Below, piece by piece: positions 47,394 to 55,615 of a stretch of DNA of 64,000 nucleotides. Position 1 is the first letter of the stretch, and every line of letters begins with the position of its first letter. The notes beneath the pieces are model-generated. The model ran no database searches. It saw nothing but the letters and a program-made list of their open reading frames with translations, and was not told the DNA's origin. The DNA lies in assembly GCF_022024035.1 (NCBI RefSeq), contig NZ_CP091787.1:372001-436000 (forward strand), read 5' to 3'. The DNA comes from Prevotella sp. E13-17. GTDB lineage: Bacteria > Bacteroidota > Bacteroidia > Bacteroidales > Bacteroidaceae. A program made the translations under genes and the position numbers.

Positions 47394-48062
47394 TTATTCA
47401 AATACTTCAAGAAAATCATCGACTTCATCGTTCGAAACATCATTGCTTGATGATTTGACATGCGAGCTGTCGGGGCTGTCCCAACTGCCCATATCGTCGC
47501 GCTCGCCTAAAGAACCGTTGCCGATAACCAGTACCAATTGCGACTCTTTGGCCACCATGTCGCCTGCAGAGAGGTTGTGACCGTCGTGCTGGATGCCATA
47601 GACCCAGTCCTTCTCTCCGTCAATCAGTTTTGGAGGTAGCATCTTGAAGTCGAGAGCAGCCAATTTGGCTTCTGCCTCGCGATAGCTGCTATTATCTATA
47701 AGGTCGGGGATGGCAACGCGGGGCATGGTCAACGAGTTGATGGTCACATAGACAATGCGTCCTTGTTTGACCTTCATGCCTTTCTCTGGTTGTTGCGTGA
47801 GGATGCAACCGCTGGGCAGCGCTTTATTGTAGCTTGAGTCGTTGACAACCAACAAAAGGCCATTCTCCTCAAGGTCGCTCTGTGCTTTCAGGTAGTTGAC
47901 ACCATAGAGGTCGGGCATCTCGAAGCCATCACCGTGGTGTGTGTAGGCATTCAGCCAGCAGATCAATGCAATGAACAGCGCAATGATGGTGATAAAGACT
48001 GCTAACAGGTTGCCCCAGATGATAGGTGCTTTGAGCTTTTCTTTTATCTCTTTGAAATTCAT
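47394..48062 (-). CDS. Membrane-anchored PASTA-domain protein
   Basis: A 222-residue protein with one membrane helix (about 14-38). Two PASTA domains follow (MPDLYGVNYLKAQSDLEENG to INSL, then IPDLIDNSSYREAEAKLAAL to VIGN), and a Ser/Asp-rich tail ends it. PASTA domains bind peptidoglycan fragments or D-Ala-D-Ala-like groups. Here there is no kinase or transpeptidase domain, and the gene precedes rluD and ddl, a layout common in Bacteroidota. A wall-linked role is inferred. Confidence 0.9.
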   Translation of the reverse strand: MNFKEIKEKLKAPIIWGNLLAVFITIIALFIALICWLNAYTHHGDGFEMPDLYGVNYLKAQSDLEENGLLLVVNDSSYNKALPSGCILTQQPEKGMKVKQGRIVYVTINSLTMPRVAIPDLIDNSSYREAEAKLAALDFKMLPPKLIDGEKDWVYGIQHDGHNLSAGDMVAKESQLVLVIGNGSLGERDDMGSWDSPDSSHVKSSSNDVSNDEVDDFLEVFE

Positions 48063-48093
48063 TTCTATGTGTTCTGTTCTCCTTATTTGAATG

Positions 48094-48125
48094 CAAAGAT
48101 AGAAAGATTCTATGAATCTTGCAAG
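48094..48125 (-). promoter_or_regulatory. Promoter of the PASTA-rluD-ddl operon
   Basis: On the minus strand CTTG (48122-48125), a 20-bp spacer and TATCTTTG (48094-48101), about 31 bp before the PASTA start. Confidence 0.7.
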
Positions 48126-48140
48126 TAAAATGAAAAAATA

Positions 48141-48173
48141 AAATGGGATGAGACCTCTCGGCTCATCCCATTT
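48141..48173 (-). terminator. Terminator after rpmH
   Basis: AAATGGGATGAG (48141-48152) and CTCATCCCATTT (48162-48173) form a perfect 12-bp stem with a 9-nt loop. A T-rich run follows on the minus strand, 28 bp past the rpmH stop. Confidence 0.85.
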
Positions 48174-48200
48174 ATGCTTTCTGTTTGTGACAAGTGGAAT

Positions 48201-48356
48201 TTATTTTCCGTGGTTCTCGTCAGAAACGGTCAACTTCTTACGGCCCTTGGCGCGACGTGAAGCGAGCACGCGACGTCCATTCTTGGTGGCCATGCGCTCA
48301 CGGAAACCATGCTTGTTCACGCGGCGACGGTTGTGGGGTTGAAATGTTCTTTTCAT
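48201..48356 (-). CDS. rpmH: 50S ribosomal protein L34
   Basis: A short gene of 51 codons. The protein begins [18 protein letters not shown] and continues [19 protein letters not shown], the invariant L34 pattern. It is flanked by a good promoter and a strong terminator, so it is monocistronic here, away from rnpA and dnaA-type neighbours. Confidence 0.96.
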   Translation of the reverse strand: MKRTFQPHNRRRVNKHGFRERMATKNGRRVLASRRAKGRKKLTVSDENHGK

Positions 48357-48414
48357 TGCAATGATTCTTTATTTATTAGTACTTATTTCCTCGAAATCGT
48401 CTCGATTTGGGCTG

Positions 48415-48446
48415 CAAAATTACATAAATATTTTTAATTGCGCAAG
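48415..48446 (-). promoter_or_regulatory. Promoter for rpmH
   Basis: Minus strand: CTTG (48443-48446), 20-bp spacer, TAATTTTG (48415-48422), leaving a leader of about 50 nt. Confidence 0.7.
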
Positions 48447-48459
48447 TTAAATGCTATTT

Positions 48460-48487
48460 TTTTCACTTTTCACTTTTCACTTTTCAC
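48460..48487 (+). repeat. 7-bp tandem repeat TTTTCAC, four copies, in the efp promoter
   Basis: Four exact units occupy 48460-48487, ending 9 bp before the -7 box of efp and covering its expected -33 position (48473-48476). A T-run follows. Copy-number slippage would shift sequence spacing in 7-bp steps. Confidence 0.8.
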
Positions 48488-48496
48488 TTTTTTTCG

Positions 48497-48504
48497 TAAC
48501 TTTG
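48497..48504 (+). promoter_or_regulatory. -7 box for efp
   Basis: TAACTTTG, with the upstream -33 region made of TTTTCAC repeats. The leader to the ATG at 48539 is about 28 nt. Confidence 0.6.
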
Positions 48505-48538
48505 CAGCCGGAAATTAATATTATACATTATAATTTTT

Positions 48539-49105
48539 ATGATTAACTCACAAGACATTAAGAAAGGCACCGCCATTCGTATGGACGGTAGCATCTGGGT
48601 TTGCATTGATTTCCAGCATCGCAAGCCAGGTAAGGGAAACACCATTATGATCATCAAACTGAAGAACGTAAGTGATGGTCGTGTGTTGGAGCGTCGTTTC
48701 AACATCGGTGAAAAACTGGAGGACGTCATCATTGAGCGTCGTCCTTATCAGTATCTTTATGAGGACAACTCTGGTCGTATCTTCATGAACCAGGAGACCT
48801 TCGAGCAGATTCCCATTGACAACGAGCTGGTAATCGGTCACGAGTATATGAAGGAGAGCGACATCGTGGAGGTTGTTTCTGACACAACCGATGGTACAAT
48901 CCTCTATGCTGAAATGCCTGTGAAGACCATTCTTCGTGTGACTCACTCAGAGCCCGGCATTAAGGGCGATACTGCAACCAACACCCTGAAACCCGCTACA
49001 CTCGAGACTGGTGTTGAGGTGCGTGTTCCTCTGTTTATCAATGAGGGCGACCTGATTCAGGTAGATACCCGCGATGGTTCTTACCTGGCTCGCGCTAAGG
49101 AGTAA
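48539..49105 (+). CDS. efp: Translation elongation factor P
   Basis: A 188-residue, three-barrel tRNA mimic that relieves ribosome stalling at consecutive prolines. The N-terminal loop HRKPGKGNT carries Lys32 at the tip, the position modified in other bacteria; no modification gene is in the window. The C-terminal signature PGIKGDTATNTLKPATLETG is intact. Confidence 0.96.
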   Translation: MINSQDIKKGTAIRMDGSIWVCIDFQHRKPGKGNTIMIIKLKNVSDGRVLERRFNIGEKLEDVIIERRPYQYLYEDNSGRIFMNQETFEQIPIDNELVIGHEYMKESDIVEVVSDTTDGTILYAEMPVKTILRVTHSEPGIKGDTATNTLKPATLETGVEVRVPLFINEGDLIQVDTRDGSYLARAKE

Positions 49106-49119
49106 GAAAAATAGAATAA

Positions 49120-50127
49120 TTGAATATTGAAAAATTGAAGTATTCAATCATCGTCCCTGTCTTTAACCGTCCCGATGAGGTTGGTGAATTGTTGGATAGC
49201 CTCAGTCATCAAGAGATGAAAGATTTTGAGGTTGTCGTGGTGGAGGATGGTTCGAACGTTACATGCAAGGATGTCTGCGATCAGTACGCAGGCATCCTTG
49301 ATTTGTTTTATTACTACAAAGACAATAGTGGTCCAGGCCAGAGTCGTAACTATGGCGCAGCTCGTGCTCACGGCGACTGGCTGATTGTCTTGGATAGTGA
49401 CGTGGTGTTGCCAGATAACTATCTGAAGGCTGTGGACGATGAACTTGCACATCTGGATTGCGATGCATGGGGAGGCCCCGATGCCGCCCATCCATCGTTT
49501 ACACCTGTTCAGAAGGCCATATCTTATTCAATGACCTCTTTCTTCACCACCGGAGGCATCCGTGGTGGGAAAACAAAACTTGACAAATTTTTTCCCCGCT
49601 CCTATAATATGGGAATCCGTCGCAATGTCTATCAGCAGTTGGGTGGCTTTTCGAAGATGCGTTTTGGCGAGGACATTGACTTCTCGTATCGTATTGTAGA
49701 GGCAGGGTTTAAGACGCGCTTACTGCCCGCAGCATGGGTTTGGCACAAGCGTCGTACTGATTTCAGAAAGTTCTTTCGTCAGGTCTATAACAGCGGCATT
49801 GCACGCGTTAATCTTGAGAAAAGACATCCAGGAACAATGAAGCTGGTGCATCTGCTGCCCACGGTGTTCACCGTTGGAACCATTGCCTTGCTGCTCTTGG
49901 CACCATGGACAAGTGGGTGGTCGTTGCTGCCTTTGTTTCTTTATGCGTTGCTTCTTTGTCTGGATTCTGCCATTGCTAATAGGAGCCTACGAGTGGGCAT
50001 GCTGAGTATTCCTGCAGCCTTCGTTCAGCTGATGGGCTACGGATTAGGATTCATAGAGTCGTGGTGGAAGCGCTGTATCTTAAAAAGAAACGAGTTCTCT
50101 GCTTTTGATGAGACGTTTTATAAATGA
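49120..50127 (+). CDS. Family 2 glycosyltransferase, membrane-associated
   Basis: A 335-residue GT-A enzyme: YSIIVPVFNRPDEV at the N-terminus, the DSD-type metal motif in LIVLDSDVVLP, GGFSKMRFGEDIDFSYR as the acceptor/ED motif, and two to three C-terminal membrane helices (about 250-315). The donor and acceptor are unknown; it probably decorates envelope glycans. No ATG precedes the conserved core, so the start must be TTG at 49120 or 49135, 14-29 bp after efp. Its stop overlaps the radC start (ATGA). Confidence 0.88.
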   Translation: MNIEKLKYSIIVPVFNRPDEVGELLDSLSHQEMKDFEVVVVEDGSNVTCKDVCDQYAGILDLFYYYKDNSGPGQSRNYGAARAHGDWLIVLDSDVVLPDNYLKAVDDELAHLDCDAWGGPDAAHPSFTPVQKAISYSMTSFFTTGGIRGGKTKLDKFFPRSYNMGIRRNVYQQLGGFSKMRFGEDIDFSYRIVEAGFKTRLLPAAWVWHKRRTDFRKFFRQVYNSGIARVNLEKRHPGTMKLVHLLPTVFTVGTIALLLLAPWTSGWSLLPLFLYALLLCLDSAIANRSLRVGMLSIPAAFVQLMGYGLGFIESWWKRCILKRNEFSAFDETFYK

Positions 50128-50813
50128 ATCATAAACTGAACATTAACCAGTGGGCGGAGGAAGACCGACCACGCGAAAAAATGGAACGGTTGGGCCCTCA
50201 GGCACTGAGTGATGCCGAACTGTTGGCTATTCTTGTTGGCTCGGGCTCTTCAGAGGAGGATGCTGTGTCGCTGATGAAACGTATTCTCAACGAGTGCAAC
50301 AACAACTTGAACACCTTAGGCAAGAAGTCTGTCAGCGATTTATGTCAGTTCAAGGGCATCGGTCCTGCTAAGGCCATCACAATCATGGCGGCCTGCGAAC
50401 TGGGAAAACGCCGTCAGTTGGAGACTGCCGAGGAACGGCCTGACCTGGGTACGGCAACATGTATCTATAACCACATGCACCCAGTGATGCAGGATCTGGA
50501 TGTGGAGGAGTTCTGGGTATTGTTGATGAACCAGAACTTCCGGCTTATCAAGAAAGTGCGCATCGCCCATGGTGGTATCAGTGAGGTGAGCGTGGATGTG
50601 CGCATCATCATGCGTGAGGCCGTCCTGTCGAATGCCACCATCATAGCCGTCTGTCATAACCATCCCAGCGGGAGCATTCGTCCCAGCAGACAGGATGATG
50701 CGCTGACAGAGACGATCTGTAAGGCTTGTCAGCTGATGCGCATCCATTTTGCCGATCATGTCATCGTTGCTGATGGCATCTACTACTCTTATCGCGAAGA
50801 GGGTAGGTTGTAG
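50124..50813 (+). CDS. radC: RadC-family JAB-domain protein
   Basis: A protein of 229 residues. The N-terminal helix-hairpin-helix-like part includes ALSDAELLAILVGSG and FKGIGPAKAI. The JAMM metal motif region has AVCHNHPSGSIRPS followed by the Asp of DD. RadC's original link to DNA repair is doubtful; the domain looks like a metal-dependent nuclease or peptidase. It is translationally coupled to the glycosyltransferase by a 4-bp overlap. Confidence 0.93.
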   Translation: MNHKLNINQWAEEDRPREKMERLGPQALSDAELLAILVGSGSSEEDAVSLMKRILNECNNNLNTLGKKSVSDLCQFKGIGPAKAITIMAACELGKRRQLETAEERPDLGTATCIYNHMHPVMQDLDVEEFWVLLMNQNFRLIKKVRIAHGGISEVSVDVRIIMREAVLSNATIIAVCHNHPSGSIRPSRQDDALTETICKACQLMRIHFADHVIVADGIYYSYREEGRL

Positions 50814-50853
50814 TGTCGATAGAAAGAAATTATTAACCATATACTAAACAGTT

Positions 50854-52920
50854 ATGAGGTTCGTGAAGTTAACGCTGTTATGTTTGTGCCTGTCGCTTTC
50901 AGTGAAAGCAGGCACTGTTGACTCATTGCGTCAGGTTATCCCCACTTTGGATTATGACGAGCGTTCAAAGGCCTATTTGCAGATGTCGCAGTTGCTCAGC
51001 AGCGGCCATGATGTGAAAGCCATGCTCGAATGTACCAACGAGTGGATTGCTTACGAACAGAACCGCGGAAATGCCGGTGAAGAAGACAAGGCGCGATGGA
51101 GTCGCATTGCTGTGCTGACAAACTGTGCCTTGGACAGCATGTTGCTGGCTGAAGCGCCGGAGCAGATGAATTGGTTTGCTTCGCATGGCTTTTGGAATAA
51201 CTACTATGATACGTGGGATAGCAAAGCCTGTGTCTATTTATATTCGGGCCGTATTCAGACGGCATTGCGCGAAGCATATAAGATGTTGGACGATGCACAG
51301 ACACGCGACAAGAACTATGGCCGTTCTGTTGCCTATCAGTTGATGGGCGTAGTCTATGAAGGCATGGGTCAATATGCGCAGGCTGCCGAGGTGTTTCGTA
51401 AGTGTATTGCGCAGTTGAAGGAAAGCGATGGGCGAGTGGAGGTGCTGACCACTGTTTACGATTACCTTTGTCAGACGCTTGATGCGTCGCACGACTATGA
51501 GGGCGTGCTGAGTGTGGCCAATGAGTGGGAGCAGTGTGTGAAGCAACGTCTCAGTCAGAAGAGTTCGCTTCCAGAGATACATTATGCGACCTATATAGCC
51601 TGTCTGTGTAACAAGACTTCGGCATTGGCGGGATTGAAACATATTGATGAGGCTCAGCAGATACTTCTGAAAGCCAGTCAGTTGCAGTCGAAAAGTGGTA
51701 CGCCCTTGGGGTTGTATCGCATATACTATACGCATACCCGTTGGGCGTTGGCGGCAGGTAAGCCGCACGAGGCGTTACAATACATCGACAGTATTCAGCA
51801 TATGGACCTGAATGCAGGTGGCAATATTGACTTTTTACGTGGTCAGGCATTACAGATGATGGGCCGTTACAAAGAGGCTTCCGAGCTCTTTTATGACCTG
51901 TATTTGGCTAAAGACTCCACTTACACGCGTGAGATGCGTCTGCAGCTTGACGAGTTGAACACGCTTTATAAGGTCGATGAACTGAAAATCCAGAGCCAGT
52001 TGGAACGGTCTCGTTTCTGGATGGGCATCGCGATACTGATTGTTTTTGCCTTGTTACTGTTTATCTTCTTGCGCCATCGTGCTGCGGTTCGTCTCCGTCG
52101 TGAGCATGCGTTGCTGCAGGAAAGCAACGAGAAACTGGAACACAGCAACCAGCAGTTGCAGTTGGCCAACATGCGAGCTGGCGAGTCTTCAAAGATGAAA
52201 TCGCTGTTCATTCGTCAGGTGTCTCATGAGATTCGTACCCCATTGAACATCCTTTCCGGATTCACACAGGTGATAACCTCGTCGGGTATGAATCTTGATG
52301 AAACCACAAAGGCGGAAATTCATGCGCGTATCATCGAGAGCACCGATCGCATTACGGGGCTTGTCAATAAGATGCTGGAGTTGAGTGACGCCAGCAGTCA
52401 GGCTATCATTGAGTGCAACGACGATGTGAACGCCATGCAGATAGCGCTGCAAGCCAGTCAGGATGCTCGTATGTCGCAGGCTCGTCATGTGGCATTTGAT
52501 ATAGTGGCAGACCCGAATGTAAAGAATATCCAGCTTCGGACCAATCTGAAACAGGCCACACGTGCCTTGTCTTTGTTGTTAGACAATGCCCAGAAGTTTA
52601 CCAAAGAGGGTACTGTCTTGCTGAAAATCGATGCGTATGAAAATGGACTTCAGTTTGTTGTTGAGGATACTGGCATTGGTGTTCCTGTTACCGAAGCAGA
52701 ACGAATTTTCGAAGAGTTCGTGCAACTGGATGGATATTACGAAGGAACGGGCATCGGTCTGACCGTTGCCCGTTCCATAGCACGCCGACTTGGCGGCGAT
52801 GTAGTGCTTGATACAAGCTATGAGCGTGGTGCGCGTTTTGTCATGAAACTGCCTGCCATCGACAGCACAAGCACCCCGAAGATGAATGCCAATGACCAAG
52901 TAGTAGGTACTTCGATGTGA
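50854..52920 (+). CDS. TPR-sensor histidine kinase
   Basis: A 688-residue protein: signal peptide, a periplasmic TPR-type helical sensor (about 25-380), one membrane helix (about 390-408, MGIAILIVFALLLFIFL) and a coiled coil. The HisKA domain FIRQVSHEIRTPLNIL carries the phospho-His near 458. The ATPase domain has DNAQKFTKEG, DTGIGVP and GTGIGLTVARS. No receiver domain follows, and no response regulator is adjacent, so its partner is elsewhere. The last 103 bp overlap the convergent terC gene, and both proteins keep conserved residues in the overlap. Confidence 0.92.
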   Translation: MRFVKLTLLCLCLSLSVKAGTVDSLRQVIPTLDYDERSKAYLQMSQLLSSGHDVKAMLECTNEWIAYEQNRGNAGEEDKARWSRIAVLTNCALDSMLLAEAPEQMNWFASHGFWNNYYDTWDSKACVYLYSGRIQTALREAYKMLDDAQTRDKNYGRSVAYQLMGVVYEGMGQYAQAAEVFRKCIAQLKESDGRVEVLTTVYDYLCQTLDASHDYEGVLSVANEWEQCVKQRLSQKSSLPEIHYATYIACLCNKTSALAGLKHIDEAQQILLKASQLQSKSGTPLGLYRIYYTHTRWALAAGKPHEALQYIDSIQHMDLNAGGNIDFLRGQALQMMGRYKEASELFYDLYLAKDSTYTREMRLQLDELNTLYKVDELKIQSQLERSRFWMGIAILIVFALLLFIFLRHRAAVRLRREHALLQESNEKLEHSNQQLQLANMRAGESSKMKSLFIRQVSHEIRTPLNILSGFTQVITSSGMNLDETTKAEIHARIIESTDRITGLVNKMLELSDASSQAIIECNDDVNAMQIALQASQDARMSQARHVAFDIVADPNVKNIQLRTNLKQATRALSLLLDNAQKFTKEGTVLLKIDAYENGLQFVVEDTGIGVPVTEAERIFEEFVQLDGYYEGTGIGLTVARSIARRLGGDVVLDTSYERGARFVMKLPAIDSTSTPKMNANDQVVGTSM

Positions 52921-53810
52921 GGCATGTTGAGTTCAATTCCTATCCATGCAAATATTTGATTGATGTATTCGTTCATGGCGAGCAACATCTTGACGCCGAC
53001 AAAGATAAGGATGACGCCCAAACCGTATTTCAGATAGGTGAAATATTGGGCCACGGCAGCCAGTGCAAAATAGAGTGCACGCAGTCCTAAAATGGCGAAG
53101 ATGTTTGAGGTGAGTACAATGAACGGATCACGACTGACCGAGAAGACGGCAGGGATGGAATCGACAGCGAATGCCACATCGGTCGTCTCGATGACCAGCA
53201 AGGTGATAAACAGTGGCGTAGCCAGTCGCTTAGTGCCTTCTTTGATAAAGAACTTATCACCGTGCATCTTGGTAGTCACGGGGAAGAACTTCTTAAACAG
53301 TCTGACTACGATGTTTTGCGAAGGGTCGCTTTGCTGTTCGTCGTTGTGCGAAAACATCTTTGCGCCCGTATAGAGTAGGAACAGTCCGAAGAGTCCCAGT
53401 ACCCATTCAAAGCGTTCAACAACGGCTGCACCGGCAAAGATAAAGATGCTGCGCAATACTAACGCACCAAAGATTCCCCAGAAAAGTACCTCATGTTGGT
53501 ATTTGCGTTCAATGCCAAAAAAAGAAAAGAGCATTAGGAACACAAACAGATTGTCCATAGATAGCGATTTCTCTATCAGGTAACCTGCCAGAAATTCTGT
53601 TGCTTTCTCGTGGGCATCTACTGGATAGAACGCATAGATGCCTGCACAGAAGACAAGCGACACGCCAATCCAGATGGCTGTCATCTTCAGTGCTTCTTTG
53701 ATGCTTACTTCATGTTCTCCTTTTTTGCCGAACATCTTCAGGTCGGCAATCAGCATGACAAATACAAGAACGTAGAAAACAATCCACGCCCAAAGTGGTA
53801 ATAGTTCCAT
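52818..53810 (-). CDS. TerC-family membrane protein
   Basis: A 330-residue integral membrane protein with about nine helices and the family motifs EKSLSMDNLFVFLMLF and LLVIETTDVAFAVDSIPAV, whose acidic residues are thought to handle metal ions. Members are linked to tellurite resistance or manganese export during metalation of secreted proteins. The C-terminal helix (SLAFIFGVLVLSMAGS) is encoded opposite the end of the histidine kinase gene. Its start codon shares a base with the stop of the carbamoyltransferase gene upstream. Confidence 0.92.
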   Translation of the reverse strand: MELLPLWAWIVFYVLVFVMLIADLKMFGKKGEHEVSIKEALKMTAIWIGVSLVFCAGIYAFYPVDAHEKATEFLAGYLIEKSLSMDNLFVFLMLFSFFGIERKYQHEVLFWGIFGALVLRSIFIFAGAAVVERFEWVLGLFGLFLLYTGAKMFSHNDEQQSDPSQNIVVRLFKKFFPVTTKMHGDKFFIKEGTKRLATPLFITLLVIETTDVAFAVDSIPAVFSVSRDPFIVLTSNIFAILGLRALYFALAAVAQYFTYLKYGLGVILIFVGVKMLLAMNEYINQIFAWIGIELNMPHIEVPTTWSLAFIFGVLVLSMAGSFMTKRAPRS

Positions 53811-54778
53811 TATGATAGTGATTCAAGTATTCGTTTTAAAACTACCGAACAACTAATTTCACGGTTGGCTGCCTCGGGAATGACCAGTGAGTTCGGACTC
53901 TCAATGACATCGTCTGTGACAATCAGGTTGCGACGAACGGGCAGGCAATGCATGAACTTACCATTGTTGGTCCACGACATGTGCTCAGTATCTACTGTCC
54001 ATGAGCGGTCCTCACAGGTAATCTTACCATAGTCAGCCGGGTTGGTTACGCCAGGGTTAGACCAGTTCTTGGCATAGATAAAGTCAGCACCTTCGAAGGC
54101 CTTCTTTTGGTCGTACTCCACACGAGCGTTGCCCACGAATTTAGGATCGAGCTCGTAGCCCTTGGGGTGGGTGATGACCAAGTCCACATCTTCGGCAGCG
54201 TTCATCCATTCTGCGAAGCTGTTGGGCACGGCCTGTGGCAAAGCACGGCAGTGAGGAGCCCATGTGAGGACTACCTTTGGCTTCTTGTTTTCGGCATGCT
54301 CCTTAATGGTGATGAGGTCGGCAAAGGCCTGCAAAGGATGAACGGTGGCTGTCTCCATGGCAAACACGGGCTTGCCGCTATACTTGATAAACTGTTGCAG
54401 CACGGTCTCTGCATAGTCGTATTCACGGTCTGTCAGACCGGCAAACGAGCGTACGCCGATCACGTCGCAGTAGCATCCCATGACGGGAATTGCCTCCAAC
54501 AGGTGTTCGCTCTTGTCGCCATCCATGATGACACCACGCTCAGTCTCCAGTTTCCAGGCGCCTGCATTCACGTCAAGCACAATCACGTTCATGCCCAAGT
54601 TCATGGCAGCCTTCTGTGTTGAGAGTCGAGTGCGCAGACTATTATTGAAAAAGATCATCATCAGGGTTTTGTTTTTGCCCAGATGCTGATACTTATAGCG
54701 GTCGTTCTTGATTTCAAATGCTTCGGCCAGGGCTTTCTCCAGAGGGCCGATGTCTTGTACGTTAATAAAGCTTTTCAT
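53810..54778 (-). CDS. argF': N-succinylornithine carbamoyltransferase (ArgF')
   Basis: A 322-residue transcarbamylase of the Bacteroidota arginine pathway, which works on N-succinyl-L-ornithine. The carbamoyl phosphate loop is FFNNSLRTRLST in place of STRT. METATVHPLQAFAD and HCLPVRRN are conserved. Residue 90, in MDGDKSEHLLEA, is Ser; in the B. fragilis enzyme this position is Pro90, and in acetylornithine enzymes it is Glu. A small residue here still fits succinyl specificity. It has a consensus promoter. Confidence 0.9.
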   Translation of the reverse strand: MKSFINVQDIGPLEKALAEAFEIKNDRYKYQHLGKNKTLMMIFFNNSLRTRLSTQKAAMNLGMNVIVLDVNAGAWKLETERGVIMDGDKSEHLLEAIPVMGCYCDVIGVRSFAGLTDREYDYAETVLQQFIKYSGKPVFAMETATVHPLQAFADLITIKEHAENKKPKVVLTWAPHCRALPQAVPNSFAEWMNAAEDVDLVITHPKGYELDPKFVGNARVEYDQKKAFEGADFIYAKNWSNPGVTNPADYGKITCEDRSWTVDTEHMSWTNNGKFMHCLPVRRNLIVTDDVIESPNSLVIPEAANREISCSVVLKRILESLS

Positions 54779-54829
54779 CGTTCTTTGTTTCGTTCTTATG
54801 CGTGTACAGTTTTAATATTAAAGTGCTGG

Positions 54830-54861
54830 CAAAATTACTAAATAATTTCGTCAGCACCAAA
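54830..54861 (-). promoter_or_regulatory. Consensus promoter of the carbamoyltransferase gene
   Basis: Minus strand TTTG (54858-54861), 20-bp spacer, TAATTTTG (54830-54837): an exact match, with a leader of about 45 nt. Confidence 0.75.
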
Positions 54862-54899
54862 TAATAGTTGAGAATAATAAAAGAAACACGCTTGTTTCC

Positions 54900-55604
54900 T
54901 TAGGGGTGTAATGTTATCCCAAATGCCAGAAAGGCTTTCTGGCTGCAAGGATTGGCCGTGACCTGGGCAAACACAGGAATCGTAAAGGAAGGGGTCACGT
55001 CAATCGCTTTTGTTGCACGCAGTGAAAGGTTAGTAATGGCAAATCCAGAAGTACCGTAAAACGTGGTGGCGAAGGGGACGGCACCTGCCGTAGCAGTCCA
55101 GTCAACCATGGCAATTTTGAAAGGTACAGCAAACTCCAGATAGCTGCTATAGGCTCGTTTGCCGTCCTTCTTCGCACCGTCGTTGCCCGCAAAGTTCATG
55201 AACCACTGCACCGAGGCTACTCCAAAGTCATAGCCTATGTTTGCTTCAAAAAGGTGGTTTGTGCTGTGGGCGTCATATCTAAAGTATCTGTTAAGTGGGT
55301 CCAGTCCGTCGTTAAACCAGTAGTCTGTGATGCCTATGTTCAGCCTGCCCAGTGTATAACCCAAAGTCAGGTCAAACTCTTTGGTGTCGTCGGGCTGGCT
55401 CAGTCCCACGCTGCTCCATGCTGTCAGCGACAATCCCTTATAGCTCACGCCCAGTGCTGGCTGTGCAGACACACTGCCCAGATCCTGACCGCGCCAGATG
55501 TAACTGCTTACGATATCGCTACTCACCGTCGTTTCTAACTTCTCTTGTGCAAAAGCCGTGCTACCAAGCATCATGCTCATTGCGATAATGATGGATGTTC
55601 TCAT
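54900..55604 (-). CDS. Outer-membrane beta-barrel protein, TorF-like
   Basis: A 234-residue protein with signal peptide (cleavage near AFA-Q). It then shows alternating amphipathic strands with SSYIWRGQDLGSVSAQPALG and repeated aromatic girdles (YTLGRLNIGITDYWF, ANIGYDFGVASVQWF), as in the TorF family of putative porins. It lies 11 bp downstream of amtB and is likely in the glnB-amtB operon, suggesting a role in ammonium or nitrogen-compound entry. Confidence 0.75.
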   Translation of the reverse strand: MRTSIIIAMSMMLGSTAFAQEKLETTVSSDIVSSYIWRGQDLGSVSAQPALGVSYKGLSLTAWSSVGLSQPDDTKEFDLTLGYTLGRLNIGITDYWFNDGLDPLNRYFRYDAHSTNHLFEANIGYDFGVASVQWFMNFAGNDGAKKDGKRAYSSYLEFAVPFKIAMVDWTATAGAVPFATTFYGTSGFAITNLSLRATKAIDVTPSFTIPVFAQVTANPCSQKAFLAFGITLHP

Positions 55605-55615
55605 GTCTTATCTGT

